A DNA stretch of 64,000 bases from Arthrobacter sp. 24S4-2 (GCF_005280255.1 NZ_CP040018.1:1612001-1676000); one strand, 5' to 3'. Shown: positions 35,484 to 45,164, counted from the stretch's first letter. Notes: generated by a model not told the origin, from the letters alone. Program-made: numbers and translations.

Positions 35484-36971
35484 GTGCTGGTATTACTAGG
35501 ATTCGCCATGATCGCGGTATTCATGGTGCTGATCATGACGAAGAAGTTGACGCCAGTGCTGGCGCTGATCATTGTTCCCACCGTCTTCGGGCTGTTCGCC
35601 GGGGCTGGACTGGGTATCGGGGACATGGTGCTGGACTCGATGAAGTCCATGACGTCCACCGCAGCCCTGCTGATGTTCGCCATCATCTACTTCGGCCTGA
35701 TGATCGACGTCGGGCTGTTCGACCCGCTGGTGCGGTTCATCCTCCGCAAGCTGGGCAATGACCCCGCCAAGGTGGTGCTCGGCACCGCCATCCTGGCCGC
35801 CGCGGTGTCCCTCGACGGCGACGGCTCCACCACCTTCATCCTCACCACCGCCGCCATGCTGCCCATCTACCTGCGGCTGAAAATGAGCCCCGTGGTCCTG
35901 ACCTGCGTGGCCGGCCTCGCCAACGGCACCATGAACATCCTGCCGTGGGGCGGCCCCACCGCCCGCGCCGCCACCGCGCTCAAGCTCGACGTCAACGACG
36001 TCTTCGTTCCGATGATCCCGTCCCTGATCGCCGGCCTGGTCGTTGTCCTCGTCTTCTCCTGGCTGCTTGGCCTGCAGGAACGCAACCGCCTCCGCGCAGT
36101 CGCTCCGGAAATCTGGGGAACGCCGTCGTCGGCAGAGCCGTTTTCCGCAGTAGCGTTCGACGGCGGCACCCCGGCAGCCGGCACGGCCGGCGGGTCCGGA
36201 ACCGGCCGCGGCCGCAAGGGCTCCGGTCCTGCCCCCGCCGGCCTCTCCCCGGAAGGTTCCTCCGTTGCAGTCCTGGAACGGCCCGAAACCCTTGTTGACG
36301 ACCGCGACTCCGCCATGGCGGACACGGCCCTGGACCCGAACCGGAAGACACTGCGGCCCAAGCTGCAGTGGTTCAACCTGGGCCTCACCGTCGCCGTGAT
36401 GGTCATGCTCGTTGCAGACCTGGTGCCGCTGCCGTTCGTCTTCATGGTGGGCTCGGCTATCGCCCTGCTGGTGAACTTCCCCAAGGTCAAGGACCAGGGC
36501 GCCCAGCTCATCGCCCACGCACCGTCCATAGTGGCCGTCGTCAGTATGGTCATGGCCGCCGCAGTGCTCACCGGTGTCCTGAAAGGCACCGGCATGGTCG
36601 AGGCCATGTCCGCGTGGCTCGTGCAGATCATCCCCACCAGCATGGGCCCGTTCATGGCCGTCATCACCGGCGTCCTCAGCATCCCTATGACGTTCTTCAT
36701 GAGCAACGACGCCTTCTACTTCGGCGTCCTCCCGGTACTGAGCGAGACGGCTGCGCACTACGGCATCAGCGGTGCCGAAATGGCGCGGGCCTCCATCACC
36801 GGCCAGCCGTTCCACCTGCAGAGCCCGCTGGTTCCTGCCATCCTGCTGCTCGTGTCGCTGGCCAAGGTGGACCTCGGCGACCACCACAAAAAGGTGCTTT
36901 GGCGCACCGCCGTCATCTCGCTGGTAATGCTCGGAGTCGGAATGCTGACGGGAGCCATCGGCATCGGCTAG
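35484..36971 (+). CDS. CitMHS-family citrate/metal-citrate transporter
   Basis: 495 residues, GTG start behind AAAGGAG. It has about 12 hydrophobic segments in two halves. CitMHS signatures: AAVSLDGDGSTTFILTT and NGTMNILPWGGPTARAA in the first half, MTFFMSNDAFYFGVLPVL in the second. The family imports citrate complexed with Mg2+ or Ca2+ with protons. A soluble Gly/Pro-rich loop of about 80 residues (near 210-290) separates the halves. The divergent two-component genes are its likely regulators. Confidence 0.93.
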   Translation: MLVLLGFAMIAVFMVLIMTKKLTPVLALIIVPTVFGLFAGAGLGIGDMVLDSMKSMTSTAALLMFAIIYFGLMIDVGLFDPLVRFILRKLGNDPAKVVLGTAILAAAVSLDGDGSTTFILTTAAMLPIYLRLKMSPVVLTCVAGLANGTMNILPWGGPTARAATALKLDVNDVFVPMIPSLIAGLVVVLVFSWLLGLQERNRLRAVAPEIWGTPSSAEPFSAVAFDGGTPAAGTAGGSGTGRGRKGSGPAPAGLSPEGSSVAVLERPETLVDDRDSAMADTALDPNRKTLRPKLQWFNLGLTVAVMVMLVADLVPLPFVFMVGSAIALLVNFPKVKDQGAQLIAHAPSIVAVVSMVMAAAVLTGVLKGTGMVEAMSAWLVQIIPTSMGPFMAVITGVLSIPMTFFMSNDAFYFGVLPVLSETAAHYGISGAEMARASITGQPFHLQSPLVPAILLLVSLAKVDLGDHHKKVLWRTAVISLVMLGVGMLTGAIGIG

Positions 36972-37024
36972 GGTAAAGCTGCCTGCGGCCGCACGCTGCT
37001 TGCAGATGCGCTGTGGGTCGGTGC

Positions 37025-37062
37025 TGCCCGTCTGACGCCCGCTGGGGGTCGTCAGGCGGGCA
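37025..37062 (+). terminator. Hairpin between the CitMHS gene and gatC
   Basis: TGCCCGTCTGACG and CGTCAGGCGGGCA form a 13-bp stem with one mismatch around a 12-base loop. It lies 53 bp after the transporter stop. There is no U tract. Confidence 0.5.
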
Positions 37063-37075
37063 CACTGTTGCAACG

Positions 37076-37081
37076 TAGACT
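37076..37081 (+). promoter_or_regulatory. Candidate -10 box for gatCAB
   Basis: TAGACT lies 36 bp before the gatC ATG. The same hexamer precedes both SAM riboswitches in this window. Transcription from it would begin after the upstream in-frame ATG at 37082, which supports 37118 as the gatC start. No clear -35 box. Confidence 0.4.
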
Positions 37082-37117
37082 ATGGGGGAAACCAAAACTA
37101 CATTGCAGGGGAGATCC

Positions 37118-37414
37118 ATGGCTGCGATCAACCGCGACGACGTCGCGCATCTCGCGCGTCTCGCGCACATCGAGATGAGTGCTGAAGAGCTGGACCGGAT
37201 GGCCGGCGAACTCGCCGTCATCGTCGAATCAGTGAAGTCCGTAAGTGAAGCCGCCGGTGATGATGTCCCGGCCACGTCCCACCCCATCCCGCTGACGAAT
37301 GTGTTCCGCGAGGACGTTGTGGGCCACACCTTCACAGCCGAGCAGTCCCTGAGCGGTGCCCCCGACGCATACGAAGGCCGCTTCAAGGTTCCGGCCATCC
37401 TGGATGAGGACTGA
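37118..37414 (+). CDS. gatC: Aspartyl/glutamyl-tRNA amidotransferase subunit C
   Basis: 98 residues from ATG at 37118 (GGGGAG ribosome site). The opening INRDDVAHLARLAHIEMSAEE is typical GatC, and the length fits the family. GatC holds GatA and GatB together in the enzyme that converts Glu-tRNA(Gln) and Asp-tRNA(Asn) to Gln- and Asn-tRNA. First gene of the gatC-gatA-gatB operon; gatA starts three bases after its stop. Confidence 0.96.
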   Translation: MAAINRDDVAHLARLAHIEMSAEELDRMAGELAVIVESVKSVSEAAGDDVPATSHPIPLTNVFREDVVGHTFTAEQSLSGAPDAYEGRFKVPAILDED

Positions 37415-37417
37415 TAC

Positions 37418-39016
37418 ATGACTGAACTGAACAGCACCGACTCTTCCAGCTCCGCCCTGATCCGGCTCTCCGCGGCCCAGCTCGCCCAGAAGCTCGCGGC
37501 CGGCGAAGTCACCTCTGTCGAGGTCACCCAGGCCTGCCTGGACCGCATCGCAGCGGTTGACGGCGGCCCGCGCGGAGTGCACGCCTTCCTGCACGTCAAC
37601 ACCGAGGAGGCGCTCGCCGTCGCCGCAGAGGTGGACGCCATCCGCGCCGCCGGCGGTACTGCCGCCGAGGAACTCCACGAACTCGCCGGCGTGCCCATCG
37701 CCGTCAAGGACCTCATCGTCACCGTCGGCCAGCCCACCACGGCCGGCTCCAAGATCCTCGAAGGCTGGCTCAGCCCGTACGACGCCACGGTGGTCAAGCG
37801 CCTCCGCGACGCCAAGATGCCCATCCTGGGCAAGACCAACCTGGACGAATTCGCCATGGGTTCCTCCACGGAGCACTCGGCCTACGGCCCCACCCGCAAC
37901 CCGTGGGACCTGGACCGGATCCCCGGTGGATCCGGCGGCGGCTCGGCTGCCGCCGTCGCCGCGTTTGAAGCGCCCCTTGCCCTGGGCACGGACACCGGCG
38001 GGTCCATCCGCCAGCCCGGCGCCGTCACCGGCACCGTGGGCGTGAAGCCCACCTACGGCAGCGTGTCCCGCTATGGCGCCATTGCGATGGCCTCCTCGCT
38101 GGACCAGATCGGCCCGGTCTCCCGCACCGTGCTGGACTCGGCGCTCCTGCACCAGGTCATCGGCGGCCACGACCCCTATGACTCCACGTCCCTGCAGGAC
38201 CCGCTGGAGGACCTCGTTGCCGCGGCACGGCTGGGCAATGTGGACGGCATGAAGATCGGCATCATCAAGGAACTCCACGGTGAGGGCTACCAGGCCGGCG
38301 TCGAGAACCGTTTCAACGAATCGCTGGAGCTGCTCAAGCAGGCCGGTGCGGAAATCGTTGAGGTGTCCTGCCCCAACTTCAAGTACGCGCTGGGCGCCTA
38401 CTACCTGATCATGCCGTCGGAGGCTTCCTCCAACCTGGCAAAGTTCGACGGCGTCCGGTACGGCCTGCGCGTCCTACCCAAGGATGCGCCGCTCACCATC
38501 GAACGCGTCATGGGTGCCACCCGCGCCGCAGGCTTTGGCGACGAAGTGAAGCGCCGCATCATCCTGGGCACCTACGCGCTCAGCGCCGGCTACTACGACG
38601 CCTACTACGGCTCGGCCCAGAAGGTCCGCACCCTGATCCAGCGTGACTTCGAGGCCGCGTTCGCCAAGGCCGACGTGCTGATTTCCCCGACCGCGCCCAC
38701 CACGGCGTTCAAGCTGGGCGAGAAGCTCAACGACCCGCTGGCAATGTACCTCAACGACGTCGCTACCATCCCCGCCAACATGGCGGGCGTCCCCGGGCTC
38801 TCCCTGCCAGGCGGCCTGGCCGACGAGGACGGACTGCCCGTGGGCATCCAGCTGCTGGCTCCGGCCCGCCAGGATGCGCGCCTGTACCGGGTGGGTGCTG
38901 TCCTTGAATCCCTGCTCGAGGCGAAATGGGGCGGACCGCTCCTGGCCCAGGCCCCGGCTCTGGCCACCTCGGTGGTTGAGCCTGTCGAGACCCTCGAAAC
39001 CCAGGAGGCAAAATAA
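37418..39016 (+). CDS. gatA: Aspartyl/glutamyl-tRNA amidotransferase subunit A
   Basis: 532 residues. Amidase-signature catalytic Ser-Ser-Lys triad is visible: Lys in GVPIAVKDLI, Gly/Ser-rich PGGSGGGSAAAVAAF and nucleophile region DTGGSIRQPG. It releases ammonia from glutamine for GatB. The C terminus is ~25 residues longer than usual. The stop shares one base with the gatB start (TAATG). Confidence 0.97.
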   Translation: MTELNSTDSSSSALIRLSAAQLAQKLAAGEVTSVEVTQACLDRIAAVDGGPRGVHAFLHVNTEEALAVAAEVDAIRAAGGTAAEELHELAGVPIAVKDLIVTVGQPTTAGSKILEGWLSPYDATVVKRLRDAKMPILGKTNLDEFAMGSSTEHSAYGPTRNPWDLDRIPGGSGGGSAAAVAAFEAPLALGTDTGGSIRQPGAVTGTVGVKPTYGSVSRYGAIAMASSLDQIGPVSRTVLDSALLHQVIGGHDPYDSTSLQDPLEDLVAAARLGNVDGMKIGIIKELHGEGYQAGVENRFNESLELLKQAGAEIVEVSCPNFKYALGAYYLIMPSEASSNLAKFDGVRYGLRVLPKDAPLTIERVMGATRAAGFGDEVKRRIILGTYALSAGYYDAYYGSAQKVRTLIQRDFEAAFAKADVLISPTAPTTAFKLGEKLNDPLAMYLNDVATIPANMAGVPGLSLPGGLADEDGLPVGIQLLAPARQDARLYRVGAVLESLLEAKWGGPLLAQAPALATSVVEPVETLETQEAK

Positions 39017-40524
39017 TGAGCGTTGACGCAACCCTGAGCTTCGAAGAGGCCATGGAGAAGTACGATCCCGTCCTGGGGTTCGAGGTCCACGTGGAGCTCA
39101 ACACCAAGACCAAGATGTTCTCCTCCGCGCCGAACGTCTTCGGCGACGAGCCCAACACGAACGTCAACGAAGTTGACCTCGGCATGCCGGGCGTGCTGCC
39201 CGTGGTGAACAGGACCGCAATCGAGTCCTCCATCAAGATCGGCCTCGCGCTCAACTGCAAGATCGCCGAGACCTGCCGCTTCGCCCGGAAGAACTACTTC
39301 TACCCGGACACCCCGAAGAACTTCCAGACGTCCCAGTACGACGAACCCATCGCGTACGACGGCTACCTGGACATCGAACTTTCGGACGGCACCGTGTTCC
39401 GCGTCGAAATCGAGCGCGCCCACATGGAAGAGGACGCCGGCAAGCTGACCCACATGGGCGGCTCCGCAGGCCGCATCCAGGGTGCGGACTACTCGCTGGT
39501 GGACTACAACCGTTCCGGCGTTCCGCTGGTGGAAATCGTCACCAAGCCGATCCAGGGCGCCGGCAGCCGTGCTCCGGAACTGGCCAAGGCCTACGTGGCC
39601 GCGGTGCGTGAGATCGTCAAGAACCTCGGCGTTTCGGACGCCAAGATGGAGCGTGGCAACGTGCGCTGCGACGCCAACGTCTCGCTGCGCCCGCACGGCC
39701 GCGAACGCTTCGGCATCCGCTCGGAAACGAAGAACGTGAACTCGCTGCGCGCCGTCGAACATGCCGTCCGCTACGAGATCCAGCGGCACGCAGCGGTCCT
39801 GGATTCCGGCGAGCCGGTCATCCAGGAAACGCGCCACTGGCACGAGGACACCCGCTCGACGACGTCGGGCCGGGCCAAGTCCGACGCCGACGACTACCGC
39901 TACTTCCCGGAACCGGACCTGGTGCCGATCGTCGCTTCCCGCGAATGGGTGGAGGAACTGCGCGCCACCCTGCCCGAGCCGCCAGCCGAGCGCCGCAAGC
40001 GCCTGCAGGCCGACTGGGGCTATTCGGACCTGGAATTCCGCGACGTGGTCAACGCCGGCGTCATGGACGAGATCGAGGAAACCATCGCCGCCGGCGCCAC
40101 CGCCACGGTGGCCCGCAAGTGGTGGATGGGCGAGATCGTGGGCCGCGCCAAGAACGCCGACGTCGATCCCGGCCAGCTGGGCGTCAAGCCCGAAACCATC
40201 GTGGAACTGAACAAGATGGTCGAAGCCGGCAAGATCAACAACAAGATGGCCGCCGAAGTGCTCGACGGCGTTCTCGCCGGCGAAGGCACCCCCGCGGAGA
40301 TCGTGGAGAAGCGCGGCCTGGCCGTGGTCTCCGACGACGGCCCCCTGCTGGAAGCCATCGACGCGGCCCTCGCCGCGCAGCCCGACGTCGCGGAGAAGAT
40401 CCGCGGCGGCAAGTTGCAGGCCATCGGCGCGATCGTGGGCGGTGTCATGAAGGCCACCCGCGGGCAGGCCGACGCCAACCGCGTTCGCGAGCTGATCCTG
40501 CAGAAGCTCGGCGTCGAAGGCTGA
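39016..40524 (+). CDS. gatB: Aspartyl/glutamyl-tRNA amidotransferase subunit B
   Basis: 502 residues. GatB signatures: VLGFEVHVELNTKTKMFSSA, the DLGMPGVLPVVN core, a cradle domain (GNVRCDANVSLRP, RSETKNVNSLRAVE) and a C-terminal YqeY-like helical domain that contacts tRNA. It activates the misacylated tRNA and transfers ammonia. Last gene of the operon; a long inverted repeat follows at 40535-40608. Confidence 0.97.
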   Translation: MSVDATLSFEEAMEKYDPVLGFEVHVELNTKTKMFSSAPNVFGDEPNTNVNEVDLGMPGVLPVVNRTAIESSIKIGLALNCKIAETCRFARKNYFYPDTPKNFQTSQYDEPIAYDGYLDIELSDGTVFRVEIERAHMEEDAGKLTHMGGSAGRIQGADYSLVDYNRSGVPLVEIVTKPIQGAGSRAPELAKAYVAAVREIVKNLGVSDAKMERGNVRCDANVSLRPHGRERFGIRSETKNVNSLRAVEHAVRYEIQRHAAVLDSGEPVIQETRHWHEDTRSTTSGRAKSDADDYRYFPEPDLVPIVASREWVEELRATLPEPPAERRKRLQADWGYSDLEFRDVVNAGVMDEIEETIAAGATATVARKWWMGEIVGRAKNADVDPGQLGVKPETIVELNKMVEAGKINNKMAAEVLDGVLAGEGTPAEIVEKRGLAVVSDDGPLLEAIDAALAAQPDVAEKIRGGKLQAIGAIVGGVMKATRGQADANRVRELILQKLGVEG

Positions 40525-40534
40525 TTCACCCGTT

Positions 40535-40608
40535 TTAACCCAACCGGGTCGCAGTTAATGTCGTTTAGAACGCTCATAACGACATCTACTGCGACCCAGT
40601 TGGGTTAA
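40535..40608. repeat. Long inverted repeat (31-bp arms) between gatB and the LysR gene
   Basis: Arms 40535-40565 and 40578-40608 are complementary at 28 of 31 positions, around a 12-base loop. The outer end reads TTAACCCAAC and the inner end ATGTCGTT. It separates two convergent genes and could end both transcripts. The size and AT content differ from ordinary terminators here, so a dispersed palindromic element is possible. Confidence 0.85.
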
Positions 40609-40615
40609 GTGTCGC

Positions 40616-41527
40616 CTACGCCTGGCCCACAAGTCCGGCCATGATGTCTTCCAGGGCCTCGCAGACCATCATCACCGAGGTCCGTTTCAGGTTTTCCGGG
40701 CGGGCCAGGATGTCGATGCGGCGGCGGGTGCTGATGCCCTGCAGCGGCCGCAGGACAATCTCCGGATTCAGCACCGGCCGTGCGGTATGCCGCGGCAGCA
40801 GCCCTATCACGCTGCCGGTTGCCACCAGTCCCGCCACGGTGGAGTAGTCGTTGATCCGGTGGACAATGTTCAGTTCCCTGCTGGACACGGCCGCGACGGC
40901 GGACAGGACATCCGCGGGGGAGTAGCCGGTGTGGCTGGTCACCCAGGGTTCGCCGACGACGTCGTGCGCCGTTAGGATTTCCTTCCCCGCCAGCCGGTGC
41001 CCGGCGGACAACGCCACGTCCAGCGGCTCGTGCGCCAGAGGGATGACGGCCACCCGCTCCTCCGGCCAGCGCGGGCTGTGGTCCATGCGGTGTGCCAGCA
41101 CCAGATCGTAGCGTGCAGTGAGCGCCGGGAAGTCCTGCTGGGCCACGTCCTCGTCCGAGAGCAGCACCCGGGGTTTGTCGGGTGAGTCCAGCAGCCGGGC
41201 CAGCGGTGCGAACAGTGCCTGCCCGGCGCTGTGGAAGCCGCTCACCGTCACGGGGGCGACCGTGGAGCCGTGGTACGCGCCGATCGCCATCCGGGCGTCC
41301 GCCATGGCGCTCACGACGGCGGCCCCGGCGTCGGCCAGTGCCTGGCCGGCCTCGGTAAGCACCAGGTTCCGGCCCTCCTTGCGGGTCAGCGGCACGTCGA
41401 CGCTTCGCTGTAGCGCCGCCAGCTGCTGGGATACGGCGGAGGGTGTGACCAGGAGTGTTTCGGCGACCGCCTTGACGCTGCCCAGCGCGCCGAGTTCCCG
41501 AAGCATTTCGAGCTGATGGATTTCCAT
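40616..41527 (-). CDS. LysR-family transcriptional regulator (tdh-divergent)
   Basis: 303 residues. N-terminal winged helix-turn-helix (QLEMLRELGALGSVKAVAETLLVTPSAVSQQLAALQ) and a LysR effector-binding domain. It resembles ArgP/IciA-like actinobacterial LysR proteins. Divergent from tdh with a 159-bp AT-richer gap carrying short palindromes, the usual arrangement for a regulator of the adjacent operon. I infer control of threonine degradation; the effector is unknown. Confidence 0.9.
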   Translation of the reverse strand: MEIHQLEMLRELGALGSVKAVAETLLVTPSAVSQQLAALQRSVDVPLTRKEGRNLVLTEAGQALADAGAAVVSAMADARMAIGAYHGSTVAPVTVSGFHSAGQALFAPLARLLDSPDKPRVLLSDEDVAQQDFPALTARYDLVLAHRMDHSPRWPEERVAVIPLAHEPLDVALSAGHRLAGKEILTAHDVVGEPWVTSHTGYSPADVLSAVAAVSSRELNIVHRINDYSTVAGLVATGSVIGLLPRHTARPVLNPEIVLRPLQGISTRRRIDILARPENLKRTSVMMVCEALEDIMAGLVGQA

Positions 41528-41544
41528 GCCTCCGATTCTATTGC

Positions 41545-41568
41545 TTAGAGATTCCTAAATCGTCGATT
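41545..41568. promoter_or_regulatory. Candidate LysR operator between the regulator gene and tdh
   Basis: TTAG-N6-CTAA (41545-41558) abuts the perfect 11-bp palindrome AATCGTCGATT (41558-41568) in an AT-rich segment just ahead of the LysR start. The position fits autoregulation plus control of tdh. Confidence 0.4.
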
Positions 41569-41686
41569 GAGATAAATTCGGTTGTGCTAATGCTTCTTTG
41601 TGGTTCTAATGAAGGGAGCCAGCCGCGCAGCACCACCGCGGGGCAACCGCAGGATTCAGACCGCAACACCGAGAGTTAGGAAGCCA

Positions 41687-42733
41687 ATGAAGGCTCTGTA
41701 CAAGGCCGGCGCACACGCTGGATTTGAGCTGGTGGACCGCCCCGAGCCGGAAACCGGCCCCAGCGACGTGAAGATCCGCGTGATGACCACCGGGATCTGC
41801 GGCACAGACCTGCACATCCAGTCCTGGGATGCGTGGGCACAGGGCATCATCCAGGCTCCGCTGATTGCCGGCCACGAGTTCTATGGCGAAGTAGTGGAAA
41901 CCGGCGAGGACGTCATGGACGTCAAGGTGGGCGACCGCGTCTCCGGCGAAGGGCACATCGTCTGCGGCATCTGCCGGAACTGCCGCGCCGGACGCAAGCA
42001 GATGTGCATCCACACGGTGAGCGTCGGCGTGCAGCGCGACGGCGCGTTCGCCGAATACGTTGTCATCCCCGAAACCAACGTCTGGGTCCACCAGGACCCG
42101 TCCGTGACCCCCGAGCTGGGCGCGATCTTTGATCCCTTTGGCAACGCCGTCCACACCGCCCTCAGCTTCCCGCTTGTCGGCGAGGACGTCCTGATCACCG
42201 GGGCCGGCCCCATCGGACTCATGGCCATTGCCGTGGCCCGCCACGCCGGCGCCCGGAAGATCGCCATCACGGACGTCTCGGCACCGCGGCTGGAACTGGC
42301 CCGCCAGCTGGGTGTGGACCTTGCCATCGACGTCTCGAAGATGCGCGTCAAGGACGCCCAGCGCGAGCTGGGCATGCGCGAAGGATTCGACATCGGGATG
42401 GAAATGTCCGGCCACCCCACAGCTCTGCCGGAGATGATCGACAACATGAACCACGGCGGCCGCATCGCGATGCTGGGCCTGCCGAGCCAGTCCATCGACA
42501 TCGACTGGGGCAAGGTGGTCACGCATATGCTGACCATGAAGGGCATCTACGGCCGGGAAATGTTCGAGACCTGGTATGCCATGAGCGCCATGCTGTCCTC
42601 CAACCCGGTGCTGCATGCCAACATCTCGGCGGTGGTGACGGACGCCTTGCCCGCCACGGACTGGGAGAAGGGCTTCGAGGTTGCCCGCGCCGGCGTAGGC
42701 GGCAAGGTTGTCCTCGACTGGACCGTTTTCTAA
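41687..42733 (+). CDS. tdh: L-threonine 3-dehydrogenase
   Basis: 348 residues from ATG at 41687 (TTAGGAAG ribosome site). Zinc-dependent medium-chain dehydrogenase: catalytic-zinc Cys in GICGTDLHIQ, GHEFYGEV, structural-zinc cysteines in CGICRNCRAGRKQMC, and Rossmann motif GAGPIGLMAI. It oxidises threonine to 2-amino-3-ketobutyrate with NAD+. The next gene encodes the partner lyase, so this is the two-step threonine-to-glycine route. The open frame begins earlier at 41600, but that extension lacks similarity and a ribosome site. Confidence 0.96.
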   Translation: MKALYKAGAHAGFELVDRPEPETGPSDVKIRVMTTGICGTDLHIQSWDAWAQGIIQAPLIAGHEFYGEVVETGEDVMDVKVGDRVSGEGHIVCGICRNCRAGRKQMCIHTVSVGVQRDGAFAEYVVIPETNVWVHQDPSVTPELGAIFDPFGNAVHTALSFPLVGEDVLITGAGPIGLMAIAVARHAGARKIAITDVSAPRLELARQLGVDLAIDVSKMRVKDAQRELGMREGFDIGMEMSGHPTALPEMIDNMNHGGRIAMLGLPSQSIDIDWGKVVTHMLTMKGIYGREMFETWYAMSAMLSSNPVLHANISAVVTDALPATDWEKGFEVARAGVGGKVVLDWTVF

Positions 42734-42788
42734 AACCCCACAATTTTCGGCAACGTACAAGAATTCACCCCGCTGAGGAGCGCACCCC

Positions 42789-43997
42789 ATGTATTCAGCC
42801 ATCAAGGACCAGCTGCAGAGCGAGCTGGATGAGATCCGCACCGCGGGCCTGTTCAAGACCGAACGCCACATCGACTCGCCCCAGGCCAGCCACATCACGG
42901 CCGGCCAGATCGGCGAGTCGGGAGCAGACGTGCTGAACTTCTGCGCCAACAACTACCTGGGCCTGGCGGACCACCCGGACATCATTGCGGCCGCGAAGGC
43001 CGCCATGGACGAGCGCGGCTTCGGCATGGCCAGCGTCCGCTTCATCTGCGGCACCCAGGATCTCCACCTGGCGCTGGAGGCGCGCGTCTCGAAGTTCCTG
43101 GGCACGGAGGACACCATCCTGTTCTCCAGCTGCTTCGATGCCAACGGGGGCGTGTTCGAGTCCCTCTTCGGTCCCGAGGACGCCATCATCTCCGACGCCC
43201 TGAACCACGCGTCCATCATCGACGGCATCCGGCTCTGCAAGGCCCAGCGGTTCCGCTACGCCAACCGCGACATGGCGGACCTTGAAGCGAAACTGATCGA
43301 GGCCACCACGCAGGAGAAACCCGCCCGCCGCAAGATCATCGTGACGGACGGTGTCTTCTCCATGGACGGCTACCTGGCCCCGCTCGAAGCGATCTGCAAC
43401 CTGGCTGAAAAGTACGACGCCCTGGTGATGGTGGACGACTCGCACGCTGTGGGCTTCATGGGCGCCACCGGCGCCGGAACCCCCGAGCACGCCGGCGTGG
43501 GCCACCGGGTGGACATCTACACCGGCACGTTCGGCAAGGCGCTGGGCGGCGCCTCCGGCGGGTACGTCTCAGGCCGCGCCGAAGTGGTGGCCATGCTCCG
43601 CCAGAAGGCACGCCCCTACCTGTTCTCCAACTCACTCGCACCGGCCATTGTCGCGGCAACGCTGAAGGCCCTGGACCTCGTGGAGAACTCCGCAGAGCTG
43701 CGCAGCAAGCTGTTCGCCAACGCCGAGCTGTTCCGGAGCCGCATGGCGGCGGAAGGCTTCGAACTGCTCGACGGCGAGCACGCCATCGTGCCGGTAATGT
43801 TCGGCGATGCCGTGATGGCCGCCAAGGTGGCCGACCGGATGCTCCACCACGGAGTGTTCGTCACCGCGTTCAGCTACCCCGTGGTGCCCAAGGGTGCGGC
43901 CCGGATCCGGGTCCAGCTCTCGGCCGCACACAGCGCAGAGGATGTCGAAGCGTGCGTCCGCGCGTTCGTCGACAGCCGCAACGCGGTGGAGTCCTAG
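42789..43997 (+). CDS. kbl: Glycine C-acetyltransferase (2-amino-3-ketobutyrate CoA ligase)
   Basis: 402 residues, alpha-oxoamine synthase family. NFCANNYLGLADHP, DALNHASIIDGIRL, the DDSHAVGFMG motif and the PLP lysine in TGTFGKALGGASGGY are all present. It splits 2-amino-3-ketobutyrate with CoA into glycine and acetyl-CoA. It follows tdh by 55 bp with a GAGGAG ribosome site. Confidence 0.96.
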   Translation: MYSAIKDQLQSELDEIRTAGLFKTERHIDSPQASHITAGQIGESGADVLNFCANNYLGLADHPDIIAAAKAAMDERGFGMASVRFICGTQDLHLALEARVSKFLGTEDTILFSSCFDANGGVFESLFGPEDAIISDALNHASIIDGIRLCKAQRFRYANRDMADLEAKLIEATTQEKPARRKIIVTDGVFSMDGYLAPLEAICNLAEKYDALVMVDDSHAVGFMGATGAGTPEHAGVGHRVDIYTGTFGKALGGASGGYVSGRAEVVAMLRQKARPYLFSNSLAPAIVAATLKALDLVENSAELRSKLFANAELFRSRMAAEGFELLDGEHAIVPVMFGDAVMAAKVADRMLHHGVFVTAFSYPVVPKGAARIRVQLSAAHSAEDVEACVRAFVDSRNAVES

Positions 43998-44036
43998 GTA
44001 CTGACGTGACGTCCTGACGGGTGCAAGGATGTAGGC

Positions 44037-45164
44037 ATGTCAGCAAATTACGATGTGGTGATTGTGGGCGGCGGCATTGCCGGGCTGTCCCTGGCCTCTG
44101 CCCTGGCCGGTAAATGCAGTGTGGCCCTCGTTGAGGCCGAACAGTCGCTGGCGTACCATACGTCGGCGCGTTCGGCCCGGCAACTGATCCCCAGCTACGG
44201 CCCTGTCGTAGTGCAGGAACTGACCCTCCGCACCCTGGGGCTGATAGCGTCCCGGGATGCGGAAATGCCCGAGCCCGTGCTGTCGCCGCGCAGCTTCATG
44301 CTGATCGGCGACGAGGACACGGTCCGCGAGGAAGCCAGCGGTCACATGCACCGGATCTCCCATGCCGAGGCCCTGGAACTGTGCCCGGTGCTGGATCCCG
44401 GGTTCTTCACAACGGCCGGCCTGGATACCGGCTCTTTCGCCTGCAACGCGCCCGTGCTGCTGGAGGACCACAGGCAGCGGGCAGAGGCCGGCGGCGTGGA
44501 CATCATCACCGGTGCCAGGGTGCATTCCGCCCAGCGGGTGGGATCCGGCTGGGAGCTCGGCGCCGGCCAGGAAGCCTTCCAGGCCGGCACCGTCGTCAAC
44601 GCGGCCGGCGCCTGGGCCGATGAGCTGGCTGTGATCAGCGGCGTGGAGAAGCTCGGTCTCCAGCCGTACCGCCGCACGGTGGCGATTGTCGACGTCGAAC
44701 GTCCCCTCCCGGAATCCTGCCCCATGGTGGCGGCGGCGGACGAATCGTTCTACTTCCGCAAGGAAGGCAACGACGTGCTGATTTCGCCGTCGGAATCCGT
44801 GCCGAGCGGACCGGAGGATGCGAAACCCTATCCCGGCGACGTCGATGCGCTGGTGGCGCGGCTCAACGCCGTCACCACCCTGGGCATCAAAAACGTCAGG
44901 ACAGCGTGGACCGGACTGCGCACCGAAGCCGCCGACGGCGTTCCGGTCGTGGGGTTCGACGCCGAAGCCACCGGATTCTTCTGGCTCGCCGGGCAGGGCG
45001 GCTATGGCTTCCAGACGTCCTCCGGCATCGCGGAACTGGCCGCCGAACTGATTCTGGCCGGGCCGTCTGTGGGGCAGCGCGTCCGGGACGACGACGCCGG
45101 CCTGGGTCCGGCATCCCGGACAGCAGCGGCGCTGGCCGCCACGCGCTGGTCCATCCGGCACTGA
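44037..45164 (+). CDS. FAD-dependent amino-acid oxidase (DAO family)
   Basis: 375 residues. Dinucleotide-binding VVIVGGGIAGLSLASALAG at the N terminus and the C-terminal WLAGQGGYGFQTSSGIAELA stretch of glycine/D-amino-acid oxidases. It starts 39 bp after kbl. That position suggests oxidation of glycine or a related amine made by the operon, but the substrate is not readable from sequence. The hutI gene follows after 11 bp. Confidence 0.9.
   Translation: MSANYDVVIVGGGIAGLSLASALAGKCSVALVEAEQSLAYHTSARSARQLIPSYGPVVVQELTLRTLGLIASRDAEMPEPVLSPRSFMLIGDEDTVREEASGHMHRISHAEALELCPVLDPGFFTTAGLDTGSFACNAPVLLEDHRQRAEAGGVDIITGARVHSAQRVGSGWELGAGQEAFQAGTVVNAAGAWADELAVISGVEKLGLQPYRRTVAIVDVERPLPESCPMVAAADESFYFRKEGNDVLISPSESVPSGPEDAKPYPGDVDALVARLNAVTTLGIKNVRTAWTGLRTEAADGVPVVGFDAEATGFFWLAGQGGYGFQTSSGIAELAAELILAGPSVGQRVRDDDAGLGPASRTAAALAATRWSIRH

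Noticed and set aside
41569..41686. Glycine riboswitch ahead of tdh-kbl
   Set aside because: I find no tandem aptamer core; the leader is short and has no matching conserved stems.
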